A stretch of DNA of 64,000 bases from Paranoxybacillus vitaminiphilus (GTDB lineage: Bacteria > Bacillota > Bacilli > Bacillales > Anoxybacillaceae): NCBI RefSeq assembly GCF_003259935.1, contig NZ_QLMH01000007.1, positions 96,513-160,512 on the forward strand, written 5' to 3'. Of this stretch, positions 44,074 to 54,672 are shown in pieces. The notes under the pieces are model-generated. The model did not search any database. It was given only the letters and a program-made list of their open reading frames with translations, and was not told the DNA's origin. The translations under genes were made by a program, and so were the position numbers. Within the stretch, counting starts at the first letter, position 1. Every line of letters starts with the position of its first letter.

Positions 44074-45465
44074 ATGATCCGTGATATTGATTTACAATCC
44101 ATTCAAGAAGTAAGAGACTACCTTGAACAAGCTAAAGCGGCACAAAAAATTGTTGAAAAGATGACACAAAGCGAAATCGACAAGATTGTTGAAAGCATGG
44201 CAAATGCGGCAAAACAAGAAGCGGAACGCTTAGCAGCTATGGCAGTAGAGGAGACTGGTTTTGGTAATGTTAAGGATAAGACGGTGAAAAATCTTTTCGC
44301 TGCTAATGACGTTTACAACTCTATCAAAGATGTGAAAACTGTTGGAATTGTTCGTCGCGATGAAGAAAATCGCGTATGGGAAGTAGCTCAACCTGTAGGG
44401 ATCGTTGCAGGAATCGTCCCATCTACAAACCCAACTTCGACAGTTATTTTTAAATCATTGATCGCGGTTAAAGCAAGAAATGCTATTATTTTCAGTCCAC
44501 ACCCAGGGGCTGCAAAATGTACAGCAGAAGCAGCAAGAATCATGCAAGAAGCAGCAGAGCGCGCCGGAGCACCAAAAGGTTTGATTTCTTGCATCACTCA
44601 ACCAACAATGGCTGCGACAAACGAGTTAATGAAACATAAATTAACAGACGTCATTCTAGCAACAGGCGGTCCTGGTTTAGTGAAAGCGGCTTACAGCTCT
44701 GGAAAACCTGCATATGGCGTAGGACCAGGGAACGTACCAGTCTATATCCATGAAAGTGCCAATATCGCAAAAGCTGTTCAACTAATCATCCAAAGTAAAA
44801 CTTTTGACAATGGAACAATCTGCGCTTCCGAACAAGCTCTTTTAGTTGATGAGTCTATTAAAGAAAAAGTTGTTGCTGAATTAAAACAACAAGGCGCTTA
44901 CTTCTTGAATGAAGATGAAAAACAAAAAGTAGCTTCCATCATCATGGTAAACGGTGCGTTAAATGCTAAGATTGTTGGAAAAACGCCTCAAGTAATTGCG
45001 GAAATGGCCGGAATTGAGGTTCCGTCCGACGTGAAGTTACTTGTTGCTGAAGAAACAGAAGTAGGTAAAGAATATCCATTCTCAATTGAAAAATTGTCTC
45101 CAATTCTAGCATTCTATACAGTGAAAGATATGGAAGAAGCAAGCGAGCTTGCACTAAAACTGCTTGAAGTGGGCGGACTCGGTCACACAGTTGGAATTCA
45201 CGCTGAAGACGAAAAAGTGATCGAAGCGTACACAATCGATAAACCAGCATCTCGTATTATTGTAAATGCTGGTACAACATTTGGTGGAATTGGTGCTACA
45301 GTAAACATAAAACCATCCTTGACACTTGGATGCGGGGCTATCGGTAACAACATTACATCTGACAACGTTACAGTAACTCATTTGTTCAACATTAAACGTG
45401 TTGCATTCGGAGTTCGCGAGATGCCACAACAAGATGCAAGCAAAGAAGCTGTATTAACTAAGTAA
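44074..45465 (+). CDS. CoA-acylating aldehyde dehydrogenase (EutE/AdhE-N type)
   Basis: 463 residues. The catalytic Cys is in FDNGTICASEQ (about residue 250), and GPGNVPVYI and VPSTNPTSTVIFKSL are typical of acetylating aldehyde dehydrogenases, as in the AdhE N-terminus. It converts acetaldehyde (or another short aldehyde), CoA and NAD+ to acyl-CoA, or the reverse in fermentation. There is no iron-ADH domain fused and no microcompartment targeting peptide that I can see. Stands alone between duplicated fragments; a possible cre site lies upstream. Confidence 0.85.
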   Translation: MIRDIDLQSIQEVRDYLEQAKAAQKIVEKMTQSEIDKIVESMANAAKQEAERLAAMAVEETGFGNVKDKTVKNLFAANDVYNSIKDVKTVGIVRRDEENRVWEVAQPVGIVAGIVPSTNPTSTVIFKSLIAVKARNAIIFSPHPGAAKCTAEAARIMQEAAERAGAPKGLISCITQPTMAATNELMKHKLTDVILATGGPGLVKAAYSSGKPAYGVGPGNVPVYIHESANIAKAVQLIIQSKTFDNGTICASEQALLVDESIKEKVVAELKQQGAYFLNEDEKQKVASIIMVNGALNAKIVGKTPQVIAEMAGIEVPSDVKLLVAEETEVGKEYPFSIEKLSPILAFYTVKDMEEASELALKLLEVGGLGHTVGIHAEDEKVIEAYTIDKPASRIIVNAGTTFGGIGATVNIKPSLTLGCGAIGNNITSDNVTVTHLFNIKRVAFGVREMPQQDASKEAVLTK

Positions 45466-45488
45466 GAAAGCAGGAAAGTAATAGTTAT

Positions 45489-45528
45489 ACCACAAACCCA
45501 GCGATAAGTTGGGTTTGTGGTGTTTTTT
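45489..45528 (+). terminator. Terminator after aldehyde dehydrogenase
   Basis: ACCACAAACCCA and TGGGTTTGTGGT form a 12-bp stem, followed by GTTTTTT. Confidence 0.95.
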
Positions 45529-45944
45529 AGCAATTGTTACATTCAAACATTGTCTCGGATTAGGGATTTCGCTAAATTCACGCCGTATGAATTGCATGAT
45601 GATGATTTTGACTGTTATATCCGTCATGTTCATCGTGTGAACGCTGAATATATGCTGGAATGAACGTGGCGTTTGTTTAATACTGCAAAGCGGAAAATCG
45701 GACTTTTATTTGAGATGTAAGTATATCATCCAGTAAGGAAGGGTGGAAGCTTCATTTGGACGGAAAACGACAGGGAATTCGGTTTACGTGGACTATCTCA
45801 TTTTGTGTCTGCAAATTACAACACCACTGTTCGATACGTGAACAGAAATAAACTTAACCGTTTCGCTAACTCAATTTAGTTTAGCCGTAACATAAGTAAA
45901 TATGAAGCGACTCAGTTTATCTAAAACGAACATGGAGGAGAAAA
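45529..45944. other. Degenerate region with unassigned coding remnants
   Basis: About 415 bases with no intact gene. One plus-strand frame reads RDFAKFTPYELHDDDFDCYI up to a stop near 45663, and a later stretch reads WKLHLDGKRQGIRFTWTISF. Neither has a start site and I do not recognise either. They look like decayed genes. Confidence 0.4.
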
Positions 45945-46425
45945 ATGGCAAAAATAAAATAAAGACAAATGCGATGCGTATTCTTGATATGAAAAAGATC
46001 AATTACATGTCCTTACCTACGATAGTCAGGATGGAAAAATCGATGGAATTTCTGTTGCACATAATATTGTGAAAGACCCTCGAATGGTATATAAAACATT
46101 AGTAACTCAGGGGAACAGTGGAAACATTTATGTGTTTGTCATCCCTGTGGAATCGGAACTGGATTTGAAAAAAGTTGCGCAAGTAACGGGCGAGAAAAAA
46201 GTCGAAATGGTGCCGGTGAAAGATATGCAAAAGTTGACAGGCTATATCCGCGGAGGGTGTTCACCGATAGGTATGAAAAAACTTTATCCAACCTTTATTG
46301 ATTCTAGTGCTTCTCAACTTGAGTATATCGTCGTCAGCAGCGGCAAGATCGGTGTGCAAATTGAAATTAGCGTGGAAGCTTTACAAAGTGTAACAGAAGC
46401 CGTGCTGCAAGAAGTGGTAAAATGA
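45945..46425 (+). pseudogene. ybaK copy 1, frameshifted
   Basis: Closely similar to the intact copy at 47769 over its full length. It has at least two frame breaks: one within the first seven codons (an in-frame TAA follows) and one near 46004-46012, between KKINY and LTYDSQDGKIDGISVA. The open 3' part, from 46069, keeps GYIRGGCSPIGMKKLYPTFI. Even its ribosome region (TTTATCTAAAACGAACATGGAGGAG) parallels copy 2. Confidence 0.85.
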
Positions 46426-46671
46426 CTTAGTACGCTGTCACCATCCTAGGTATTGAGGTATTGTAGATTTCTTGACGATGTGCTAATCTATTCATACAAG
46501 AGGTATAAACCTACTTATTCGGATAGTTTAATTGCCATTCTATTCTAACCAAGGAATCGGTTCATGTCTTTTTTATGTGCACTTATCAATTTGTATTAGT
46601 GAATTTACTCAAGTACAGTAATGTAATATAATATAAAAATACGATTGGATTTGATGAACTCGGAGGGAGAA

Positions 46672-46974
46672 ATGGAACTTTTAGAAGTATTTAAAGCCTT
46701 GTCCAATGAAACGAGGTTACAGATCGTACAGTGGTTAAAAAATCCTGAAATCCACTTTCAAAAACCGCAACACGGGGATATACACGAAGACGGGGTTTGT
46801 GTGAGCGACATCCATAAAAAAGTGGGATTGTCACAATCCACCGTGTCTCTTTACCTATCGATGCTGCAAAATGCCGGATTGATAAAAGCAAAACGAGTTG
46901 GGCAATGGACTTATTATAAAAGGGATGAGGAGAATATCAAAAAAATGATTGAATTGTTATCTAGGGATTTATAG
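46672..46974 (+). CDS. ArsR-family winged-helix regulator
   Basis: 100 residues from ATG 46672 after CGGAGGG. LEVFKALSNETRLQIVQWL and VGLSQSTVSLYLSMLQNAGL are the ArsR/SmtB DNA-binding core. There is no CXC metal site in the alpha-3 helix, but an unusual insert after helix 2 contains HFQKPQHGDIHEDGVCVSD with three His and one Cys, a possible sensor. It is upstream of operator site 3 and the second monooxygenase/ybaK module. Confidence 0.85.
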   Translation: MELLEVFKALSNETRLQIVQWLKNPEIHFQKPQHGDIHEDGVCVSDIHKKVGLSQSTVSLYLSMLQNAGLIKAKRVGQWTYYKRDEENIKKMIELLSRDL

Positions 46975-47043
46975 AGCATTCCTTGCTTACCGCTTATAAG
47001 CAATCATTTGCTGTACTTGAATCCCTTTTATTTTTATATTACT

Positions 47044-47063
47044 ATATCGATAATTCTAGATAT
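47044..47063. promoter_or_regulatory. Palindromic operator, site 3
   Basis: ATATCGATAATTCTAGATAT, followed by TTATAAATA. It is 70 bases downstream of the ArsR-type gene and 29 bases before the LLM start, well placed to block that promoter. Confidence 0.65.
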
Positions 47064-47091
47064 TTATAAATACAGATATGGAGGAATGATG

Positions 47092-47485
47092 ATGAACCGA
47101 TTTGATAAACATAAAGGATATTCTCGCATGTTTAAAGAGAACCATCTGACTCTCGGGTTGTTCTTTCCTATAGAATCATCCACGCAATTTAAGATTCCAA
47201 GCGGGACTGATAAAAAATTGGCGTTCTCATACCGAGCAATTTAAACCATTCAGTCAGTGTCTATACGTTGATTTAACGGAGGATCCCAACCATCCGCCAA
47301 TTCCTATTCATTTAGGGTTCAGAGTTGGGCGCAATATACTGATTGAGTTCCTTGAAAGTCTTAAAAATGCTGGTGTCAATCACGTAATTATCAACTTAAA
47401 ATATGGGCAACGTCCTGTAGAAGAAGTGATTGAAGAATTAGGAGAAGAAGTTGTCCCACACTTCCCTGCATTAACCGACAATTAA
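47092..47485 (+). pseudogene. Luciferase-like monooxygenase with internal deletion
   Basis: The N-terminus (NRFDKHKGYSRMFKENHLTL, then GLFFPIES) is the usual start of this flavin-dependent family. After about 50 codons the frame breaks near 47241, and the C-terminal part (NILIEFLESLKNAGVNHVII, then NLKYGQRPVEEVIEEL) follows in another frame. Two hundred or so central residues are missing, so it cannot be active. Confidence 0.8.
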
Positions 47486-47768
47486 AGGATGATAGGATAT
47501 GTCCATCTTTGATTCAGCAGCTGTTTTCTTTTTAGGATATGGTAAAAACTTCTGAACTAAATAGCAATACCATGCCAAAAATGTTGAAAATTCATGTGTT
47601 TGTCCGGGAAGTTCACAACCTAAATACCGGAGAGTAACGAAAAATTGAAAAATCGCATGAATCGCCCTAAGATCGGAATGATTGGTCTTAGGGTTTGTTT
47701 TACGCGGGAGCAGCGAGATCTAATACTACAGACGCGGTTTATCTAAAATGAACAAGGGGGAAGAAGAA

Positions 47769-48251
47769 ATGGTAAAAGAAAAAACAAATGCGATGCGTAT
47801 TCTTGATCAGAAAAAGATTCCTTACAATGTCATTACCTATGACAGTCAGGATGGAAAAATTGATGGTATATCTGTTGCCCGTAAAATCGGGAAAGATATT
47901 CAATTCGTATATAAAACATTAGTAACGCAGGGGAGCAGCGGAAGCATTTATGTATTTGTCATCCCTGTGGAATCGGAACTGGATTTGAAAAAGGCTGCAC
48001 AAGCAACGGGTGAGAAAAATGTTGCACTGGTGCAGGCGAAAGATATGGAAAAATGGACGGGCTATATTCGCGGCGGATGTTCTCCGATCGGCATGAAAAA
48101 ACTTTATCCAACCTTTATTGATTCCAGTGCTTCTCAATTTGAGCAGATTGTCGTCAGCGGCGGAAAAATCGGGGTGCTTATTGAACTTAGCGTGGACGCT
48201 TTACAAAGTGTAACAAAAGCTGTATTGCAGGAAGTGGTAAAAAAGAAATAA
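47769..48251 (+). CDS. ybaK: Cys-tRNA(Pro)/aminoacyl-tRNA deacylase YbaK, intact copy
   Basis: 160 residues from ATG 47769 after AAGGGGG. The YbaK/EbsC fold has YKTLVTQG near 60, DLKKAAQATGEKN near 85 and the signature GYIRGGCSPIGMKK near 105. It hydrolyses Cys-tRNA(Pro) made by misacylation. The copy at 45945 is its decayed twin. Confidence 0.9.
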   Translation: MVKEKTNAMRILDQKKIPYNVITYDSQDGKIDGISVARKIGKDIQFVYKTLVTQGSSGSIYVFVIPVESELDLKKAAQATGEKNVALVQAKDMEKWTGYIRGGCSPIGMKKLYPTFIDSSASQFEQIVVSGGKIGVLIELSVDALQSVTKAVLQEVVKKK

Positions 48252-48259
48252 CAAATGGA

Positions 48260-48375
48260 GGGAGGCTGAATCTCAGCCTCCCCAATCATCATTATCGTAC
48301 ATAACGTTAGATGAGAGAGCGATATATAATGGATTTTCCGCGAGGTCAGACACTTTTAGACCAGGCTCCTTTTTT
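48260..48375. repeat. Degenerate GGCTGACCC-family element with a nested hairpin
   Basis: Starts with a perfect hairpin GGGAGGCTGA-ATC-TCAGCCTCCC, then GTACATAACGTTAGAT shared with copy 1, and ends GAGGTCAGACACTTTTAGACCAGGCTCC. The left arm seems to have been replaced by the small hairpin. Convergent position between ybaK and the MFS gene. Confidence 0.7.
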
Positions 48376-48450
48376 AGTGCTTTCCATGTTTTCGGCAGAT
48401 AGGAGGAGATTTAAAATCGAAACGATTACCTAAAATGATCGGTTGCCAAT

Positions 48451-49650
48451 CTATGTTTGGCTAACTTGCATCGGCGTTTCAAATGGATCATACATGTTTT
48501 TATGGATGAAAAAGGCTGCGGCAAGAAGGAAGATGAATAATGACAGATAGAGAGTAACATCGCCGCCGATTTCGTGAATAAGCGCGCCGAGCATTGGGCC
48601 AATCGCTGCCCCGGTAAAACGGGTAAAGTTGTATATTCCCATTGCCGTCCCTTTTTCCTTGACGAACAAATTCACCAATGTAGTGGATTGCGAAGGCAAG
48701 CTCGTTCCCAGCAAAATGCCGTAAGCTGACAAAAATAGAATGAGGACAGGCATAGTGAGAACGTTGAACATTAAGCAAACTCCAAAAGCGAAAACAACAA
48801 GTGCGATTACATAGGAAGTATAGACAAGAATCGTTTTGCGTGTAAAACGTTTTTGTACTTTTCCACCCAAAAATGTCCCAAGTACGATTCCAGCTGTCAG
48901 TGGTATAAAGAAAAGACCTTTTGCCGCTAAAGAAATATGAAATAGCTTATCTAATAAATCAGGTAAAAAGACAAGAAAAATATAATAACCGTAAAATTGA
49001 AAGAATCCAAGAAACATAATAGAGAAAGCTGCTTGATTGAAAAAGATTCCTTTAAATGTTTGCAAATGAATTTTGCTTCGCGTTATGTCTTTTGGCAATG
49101 TCTCATGCAATATACAACGGTTATATATGTAACTGAGTAAACCGGCAAACGCCAAAGTTATAAATGCCCATTGCCAATGAAAATAGGCAGCAATGAAACT
49201 TCCTAATAATGGACCTAGAACCGGACCTAGAAAGACCATCGTTTGATAAATGCTCATCGCGCTTCCGCGTTCTTTAGGCGTGTAAATGTCACCGATGACG
49301 GCAGCGGCAACGATTGAGCCGGTACTGATTCCGAATGCTTGAAGAGCCCGGCCAAGCAAGAAAGCATAATAGTTGGTTGAAACAAAACAAATGAGAGAGC
49401 CAAAAATGAAGAAAAGAAGGCCAGGGAGCAGCACTGCTTTGCGACCGCGTGTGTCCGTTAAAGGACCAATTAGAAATTGACTGCAAGCTAATATAATCGT
49501 ATAAAGTGAGATGGTGAAGTTTACCATCAATTGATTGACGGCAAAAAAATGCTTAATCTCTGAAAGGCTTGGTGTATAAATCGTCTGAGTGAACGGTCCT
49601 AAAAAGGCAGCTATAGAAAGACCAAACAGTATTTTTCCTTTACTGGACAT
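48451..49650 (-). CDS. MFS drug-efflux-type transporter (Bcr/CflA-like)
   Basis: About 399 residues, 12 membrane spans. FTQTIYTPSLSEIKHFF near the N-terminus, LIGPLTDTRGRKAVLLPGLL (motif A) and GSIVAAAVIGDIYTPKERG (motif in loop 4-5) fit 12-span drug exporters; QTMVFLGPVLGPLLGSFI is the motif C region. Substrate unknown. The ATG 49650 or GTG 49662 may be the start; AAAGGA lies just upstream. Confidence 0.8.
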   Translation of the reverse strand: MSSKGKILFGLSIAAFLGPFTQTIYTPSLSEIKHFFAVNQLMVNFTISLYTIILACSQFLIGPLTDTRGRKAVLLPGLLFFIFGSLICFVSTNYYAFLLGRALQAFGISTGSIVAAAVIGDIYTPKERGSAMSIYQTMVFLGPVLGPLLGSFIAAYFHWQWAFITLAFAGLLSYIYNRCILHETLPKDITRSKIHLQTFKGIFFNQAAFSIMFLGFFQFYGYYIFLVFLPDLLDKLFHISLAAKGLFFIPLTAGIVLGTFLGGKVQKRFTRKTILVYTSYVIALVVFAFGVCLMFNVLTMPVLILFLSAYGILLGTSLPSQSTTLVNLFVKEKGTAMGIYNFTRFTGAAIGPMLGALIHEIGGDVTLYLSLFIFLLAAAFFIHKNMYDPFETPMQVSQT

Positions 49651-49824
49651 TCCGTTGTTCACTTCCTTTAAAATTAACAGTGAATGAGATTGATTTGTAA
49701 AATATGGAATAGAAATATTGTAACAGAAGTGAAGGGAATTTGCATTTAATATGTATGTGCTTCAATGCTTGCCGCCTTGCAAATTTTATCAAAATTAGCC
49801 TCGGACATTTTTAAAGAAAAAAGC

Positions 49825-49854
49825 AGGAAACGATTGGGGTTTCCTATTTTTTTA
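49825..49854. terminator. Orphan bidirectional hairpin
   Basis: AGGAAAC and GTTTCCT with a loop of seven bases and T runs on both strands. It stands in the 420-base gap between divergent MFS and kinase genes and does not end any visible gene. Confidence 0.6.
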
Positions 49855-50071
49855 TTTCTGAAGTGAAGATAGAATATAAGCGGCAGGTGAAAGGAGTGAG
49901 TTTATAGAAAGAAGGAGTAATATTTAGATTTGATAATGATTTGGAGTGATGAATATGAAATTTCAACGATATACAAACTGAAGTTGTATTTGCTCATCGA
50001 GTCTCTGTTCTAGGGGAACAAAATTTTCATCTTTTAGTGTGCCATTTATGAATAAGTTAAGGAGTAACAAT

Positions 50072-52222
50072 ATGAAATGGTTTAAATCGCAGATCTTTTG
50101 GAAAATCTATATGATTAATCTAGCCATTATCTGTACACTTTTAGTTTTAATGTTTATTGTATCACGTATTATATTGCCGGAAATTTCAAAGGAACAATAT
50201 CAGCAAATTACCGATAAAACGGTTTTGCGCATGAAACACCAGATTTCTCTCATTGCAAAAGACCTTCAAAGTCTTGAACATTATGTTCAATCCGATGAAA
50301 ACTTTAAGTCGAATGATTTTAACCGGCTTTTTAAGGGGTTAGAGAATATTGTTGACGTTTCGCCTTATATTGATAGTGGCACGGTTGTAGATACAAATGG
50401 ATATGTACAAGGGTTTTATCCGAATGATTTGAAGCATTTAAAAAATTATAATTTAAGCAAACGCGAATATTTTCAACAGCCGCTTAAAACAAAAAAAGTT
50501 TATTTAAGCGATGTCGTTTCCGCGGATACAGGACGGTATTTGATTGTTGTTTCAGTCCCGGTTTTAAACGATCATAAAGAAGTCGAACGAGTCGTCAATT
50601 TATCGTTACGTATTGAAGATAATGAAATTTTTCAATCGATATTTCAAAGTTTTAAAATCGGGGAAAACGGGTACACGTTTATTGTCGATCGAAACGGAAA
50701 AATTATCTCCCATCCGTCAAAAGAACGAATCGGGGAGGATGTAAGCGGAAACCCTATTGTAAGAAAGTTATTGAAAAAGCAGTCAGGGTATCAGGAAGTT
50801 ACGAATACAAAAGGTATTACGATGCTTGCTTCGTTTGAATATATCCCGATTTTAGAATGGGGCGTTGTCGCGCAAATACCTGTTGATGAAATTTATCAGC
50901 CATATTTAGCCTTTCAAAAATCATTGTGGACGATCTCGTTAGTTACCTTTATTGTTTTATCTATTTTGACTGCTTTATATGCAAGGCAAATGATTCATCC
51001 AATCCGCCGGTTATATCTTGCTGTCGATCAAGTTGCCAAGGGAGATTATAATCAACGGATAGAGAAAACGGACAGTACAGAAATTGGAAAACTATCCAGC
51101 CGGTTTAATGAAATGATTCATTATATTCGCCAGTCGAAAGCGAACTTGCAGCTTAAAGAAGAACAATTGAAAGAACAGAAAGAATTTCTTCGCAAAATTA
51201 TCGATATGAATCCAAGTTATATATATGCCATCGACAAGGAGGGGGAATTCACCCTTGTAAACGAATCATTCGCTAAGCTTTTAGGAACAGAAACACATGA
51301 TCTTCTTGGTAAAAAGATCGATGATTTTCAGTTTAATATAGAATTTAATCGAGTTCGTGTTTGGGAAGAAATAGAGAAAGTGAAGGAACGTCTTGTTCTT
51401 GAAGAAGAGTTCAAGGATCAAAAAGGGGAGACTAGATGGGTAGAAACAGTAAGACTACCTATTTTCTCTCCTAATGAGGGAGCCGATCAAATCTTATTTG
51501 TTTCTACTGATATAACAGAGCGCAAACAAGCGGAAGAGTTATTGCGGAAATCGGAAAAGCTTGCGGTTGTAGGGGAACTCGCTGCAGGGGTGGCCCATGA
51601 GATTCGAAATCCGTTGACCTCTATCAAGGGGTTTATGCATCTATTAAAAGAGGAATGTAAAACACATAAACATTATTTTGAAATTATCGAATCTGAATTA
51701 GAGAGAATTAACTTTATTGTGAATGAATTTTTGATGCTAGGGAAACCGCAGGTGATGAATTTTCAGCAGAAAGATGTTTCTGTTCTTTTGAAAGATGTGA
51801 TAACTTTGTTTGACGCCCAAGCTATCTTAAATAATGTTCAAATCATTTCAGAATTTGAACCTGATCTTCCGCTGCTTTATTGTGATGAAAATCAGTTAAA
51901 ACAAGTATTCATTAATATTATTAAAAATGCCATTGAGGCGATGCCAAACGGTGGAAAGATAAAGATTCAAGCGAAGATGCAGGAAAATAGCCTTATCATT
52001 CGCTTTATTGATCAAGGATGCGGGATACCTAAAGACAGAATCGCAAAGTTAGGAGAGCCTTTTTATAGTACGAAGGAAAAAGGAACAGGTTTAGGATTAA
52101 TGGTAAGCTATAAAATTATCGAAGCTCACAGCGGAAGTATTAAAATTGAAAGCGAAGTAGGCCAAGGAACAACGGTAGATATCATTTTTGAGGGTCTGAC
52201 CCCCGTTGCGTTAAAGCGGTAA
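50072..52222 (+). CDS. Membrane sensor histidine kinase (Cache-HAMP-PAS-HisKA-HATPase)
   Basis: 716 residues from ATG 50072 after AAGGAG. First span about 10-32, extracytoplasmic double Cache sensor (to about 290; GYVQGFYPNDLKHLKNYNLS, GYTFIVDRNGKIISHP), second span about 290-315, HAMP, PAS (about 370-490), HisKA with phospho-His in GVAHEIRNPLTSIKGF, and an HATPase domain with NIIKNAIEAMPNGG and GTGLGLMVSYKI. It resembles sporulation-type kinases; no response regulator is adjacent. The last residues EGLTPVALKR come from a repeat element. Confidence 0.9.
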   Translation: MKWFKSQIFWKIYMINLAIICTLLVLMFIVSRIILPEISKEQYQQITDKTVLRMKHQISLIAKDLQSLEHYVQSDENFKSNDFNRLFKGLENIVDVSPYIDSGTVVDTNGYVQGFYPNDLKHLKNYNLSKREYFQQPLKTKKVYLSDVVSADTGRYLIVVSVPVLNDHKEVERVVNLSLRIEDNEIFQSIFQSFKIGENGYTFIVDRNGKIISHPSKERIGEDVSGNPIVRKLLKKQSGYQEVTNTKGITMLASFEYIPILEWGVVAQIPVDEIYQPYLAFQKSLWTISLVTFIVLSILTALYARQMIHPIRRLYLAVDQVAKGDYNQRIEKTDSTEIGKLSSRFNEMIHYIRQSKANLQLKEEQLKEQKEFLRKIIDMNPSYIYAIDKEGEFTLVNESFAKLLGTETHDLLGKKIDDFQFNIEFNRVRVWEEIEKVKERLVLEEEFKDQKGETRWVETVRLPIFSPNEGADQILFVSTDITERKQAEELLRKSEKLAVVGELAAGVAHEIRNPLTSIKGFMHLLKEECKTHKHYFEIIESELERINFIVNEFLMLGKPQVMNFQQKDVSVLLKDVITLFDAQAILNNVQIISEFEPDLPLLYCDENQLKQVFINIIKNAIEAMPNGGKIKIQAKMQENSLIIRFIDQGCGIPKDRIAKLGEPFYSTKEKGTGLGLMVSYKIIEAHSGSIKIESEVGQGTTVDIIFEGLTPVALKR
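52190..52220 (+). repeat. Half-element of the GGTCTG palindrome family at the kinase 3' end
   Basis: GGGTCTGACCCCCGTTGCGT followed by TAAAGCGG matches the left half of the hairpin at 29043 (GGGTCTGTCCCCATCGCGTTAACGCGG in blocks). It begins within the kinase frame and provides its stop codon. Confidence 0.7.
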
Positions 52223-52324
52223 GCATTTCGATATGGATGGAGAAAGTGAATTTTTTCAAAAAGAAGTTTACAAAGCTAATAGGATATGATAATATTTAGA
52301 AAAATCAAATAATATTTGCAACAA

Positions 52325-52427
52325 ATCTACTAGGGGAGTCCAATAGCTTGGACTGAGAGAAGAACGCGCTTAAGTTCTTTGACCCTTTGAACCTGATCTG
52401 GGTTATGCCAGCGTAGGGAAGTAGATA
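52325..52427 (+). promoter_or_regulatory. TPP (thi-box) riboswitch
   Basis: P1 ATCTAC (52325) pairs with GTAGAT. The conserved segments TAGGGGAGTCC, GGACTGAGAG, GACCCTTTGAACCTGATCTG and GGTTATGCCAGCGTAGGGAA are all present. It lies upstream of thiC; thiamine pyrophosphate should stop thiC transcription. Confidence 0.97.
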
Positions 52428-52466
52428 GTGGGAGTACGTGCACGTACTTAGGCTATTGTACATTCC

Positions 52467-52496
52467 ATCGGGTTCTCTTTGAGAACCCGATTTTTA
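52467..52496 (+). terminator. TPP riboswitch terminator
   Basis: ATCGGGTTCTC-TTT-GAGAACCCGAT then TTTTA. A small palindrome AGTACGTGCACGTACT lies between aptamer and terminator and could be the competing structure. Confidence 0.92.
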
Positions 52497-52569
52497 TTTA
52501 TGACTGCCGATACATCTCCCCGTCTAATCACCCAAACGTTTTGGTGTAACTTCAGATTGAAAATCATGA

Positions 52570-54523
<1,954 letters not shown>

Positions 54524-54625
54524 CAAGCCCGTAAATTTTAGCAAAGGTACTGTCCTCATATAATTTGTATGTACAATTTGCGAATTATTTAAGGACGTTA
54601 AATATTTCTAGTTCTTCTAATGAAA

Positions 54626-54657
54626 AGAGGGGCATTATCGCCCCCCTTGATTTTTTA
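54626..54657. terminator. Terminator between thiC operon and yhfP
   Basis: GAGGGGC, loop ATTATC, GCCCCCC, then TTGATTTTTT. It serves the thiC transcript and possibly convergent yhfP. Confidence 0.85.
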
Positions 54658-54672
54658 TGGATTTTTTCTTAC

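Noticed and set aside
47008..47244. 78-residue frame as an intact gene
   Set aside because: Its first 28 codons are promoter/operator DNA; the rest is the N-terminal part of a broken monooxygenase.
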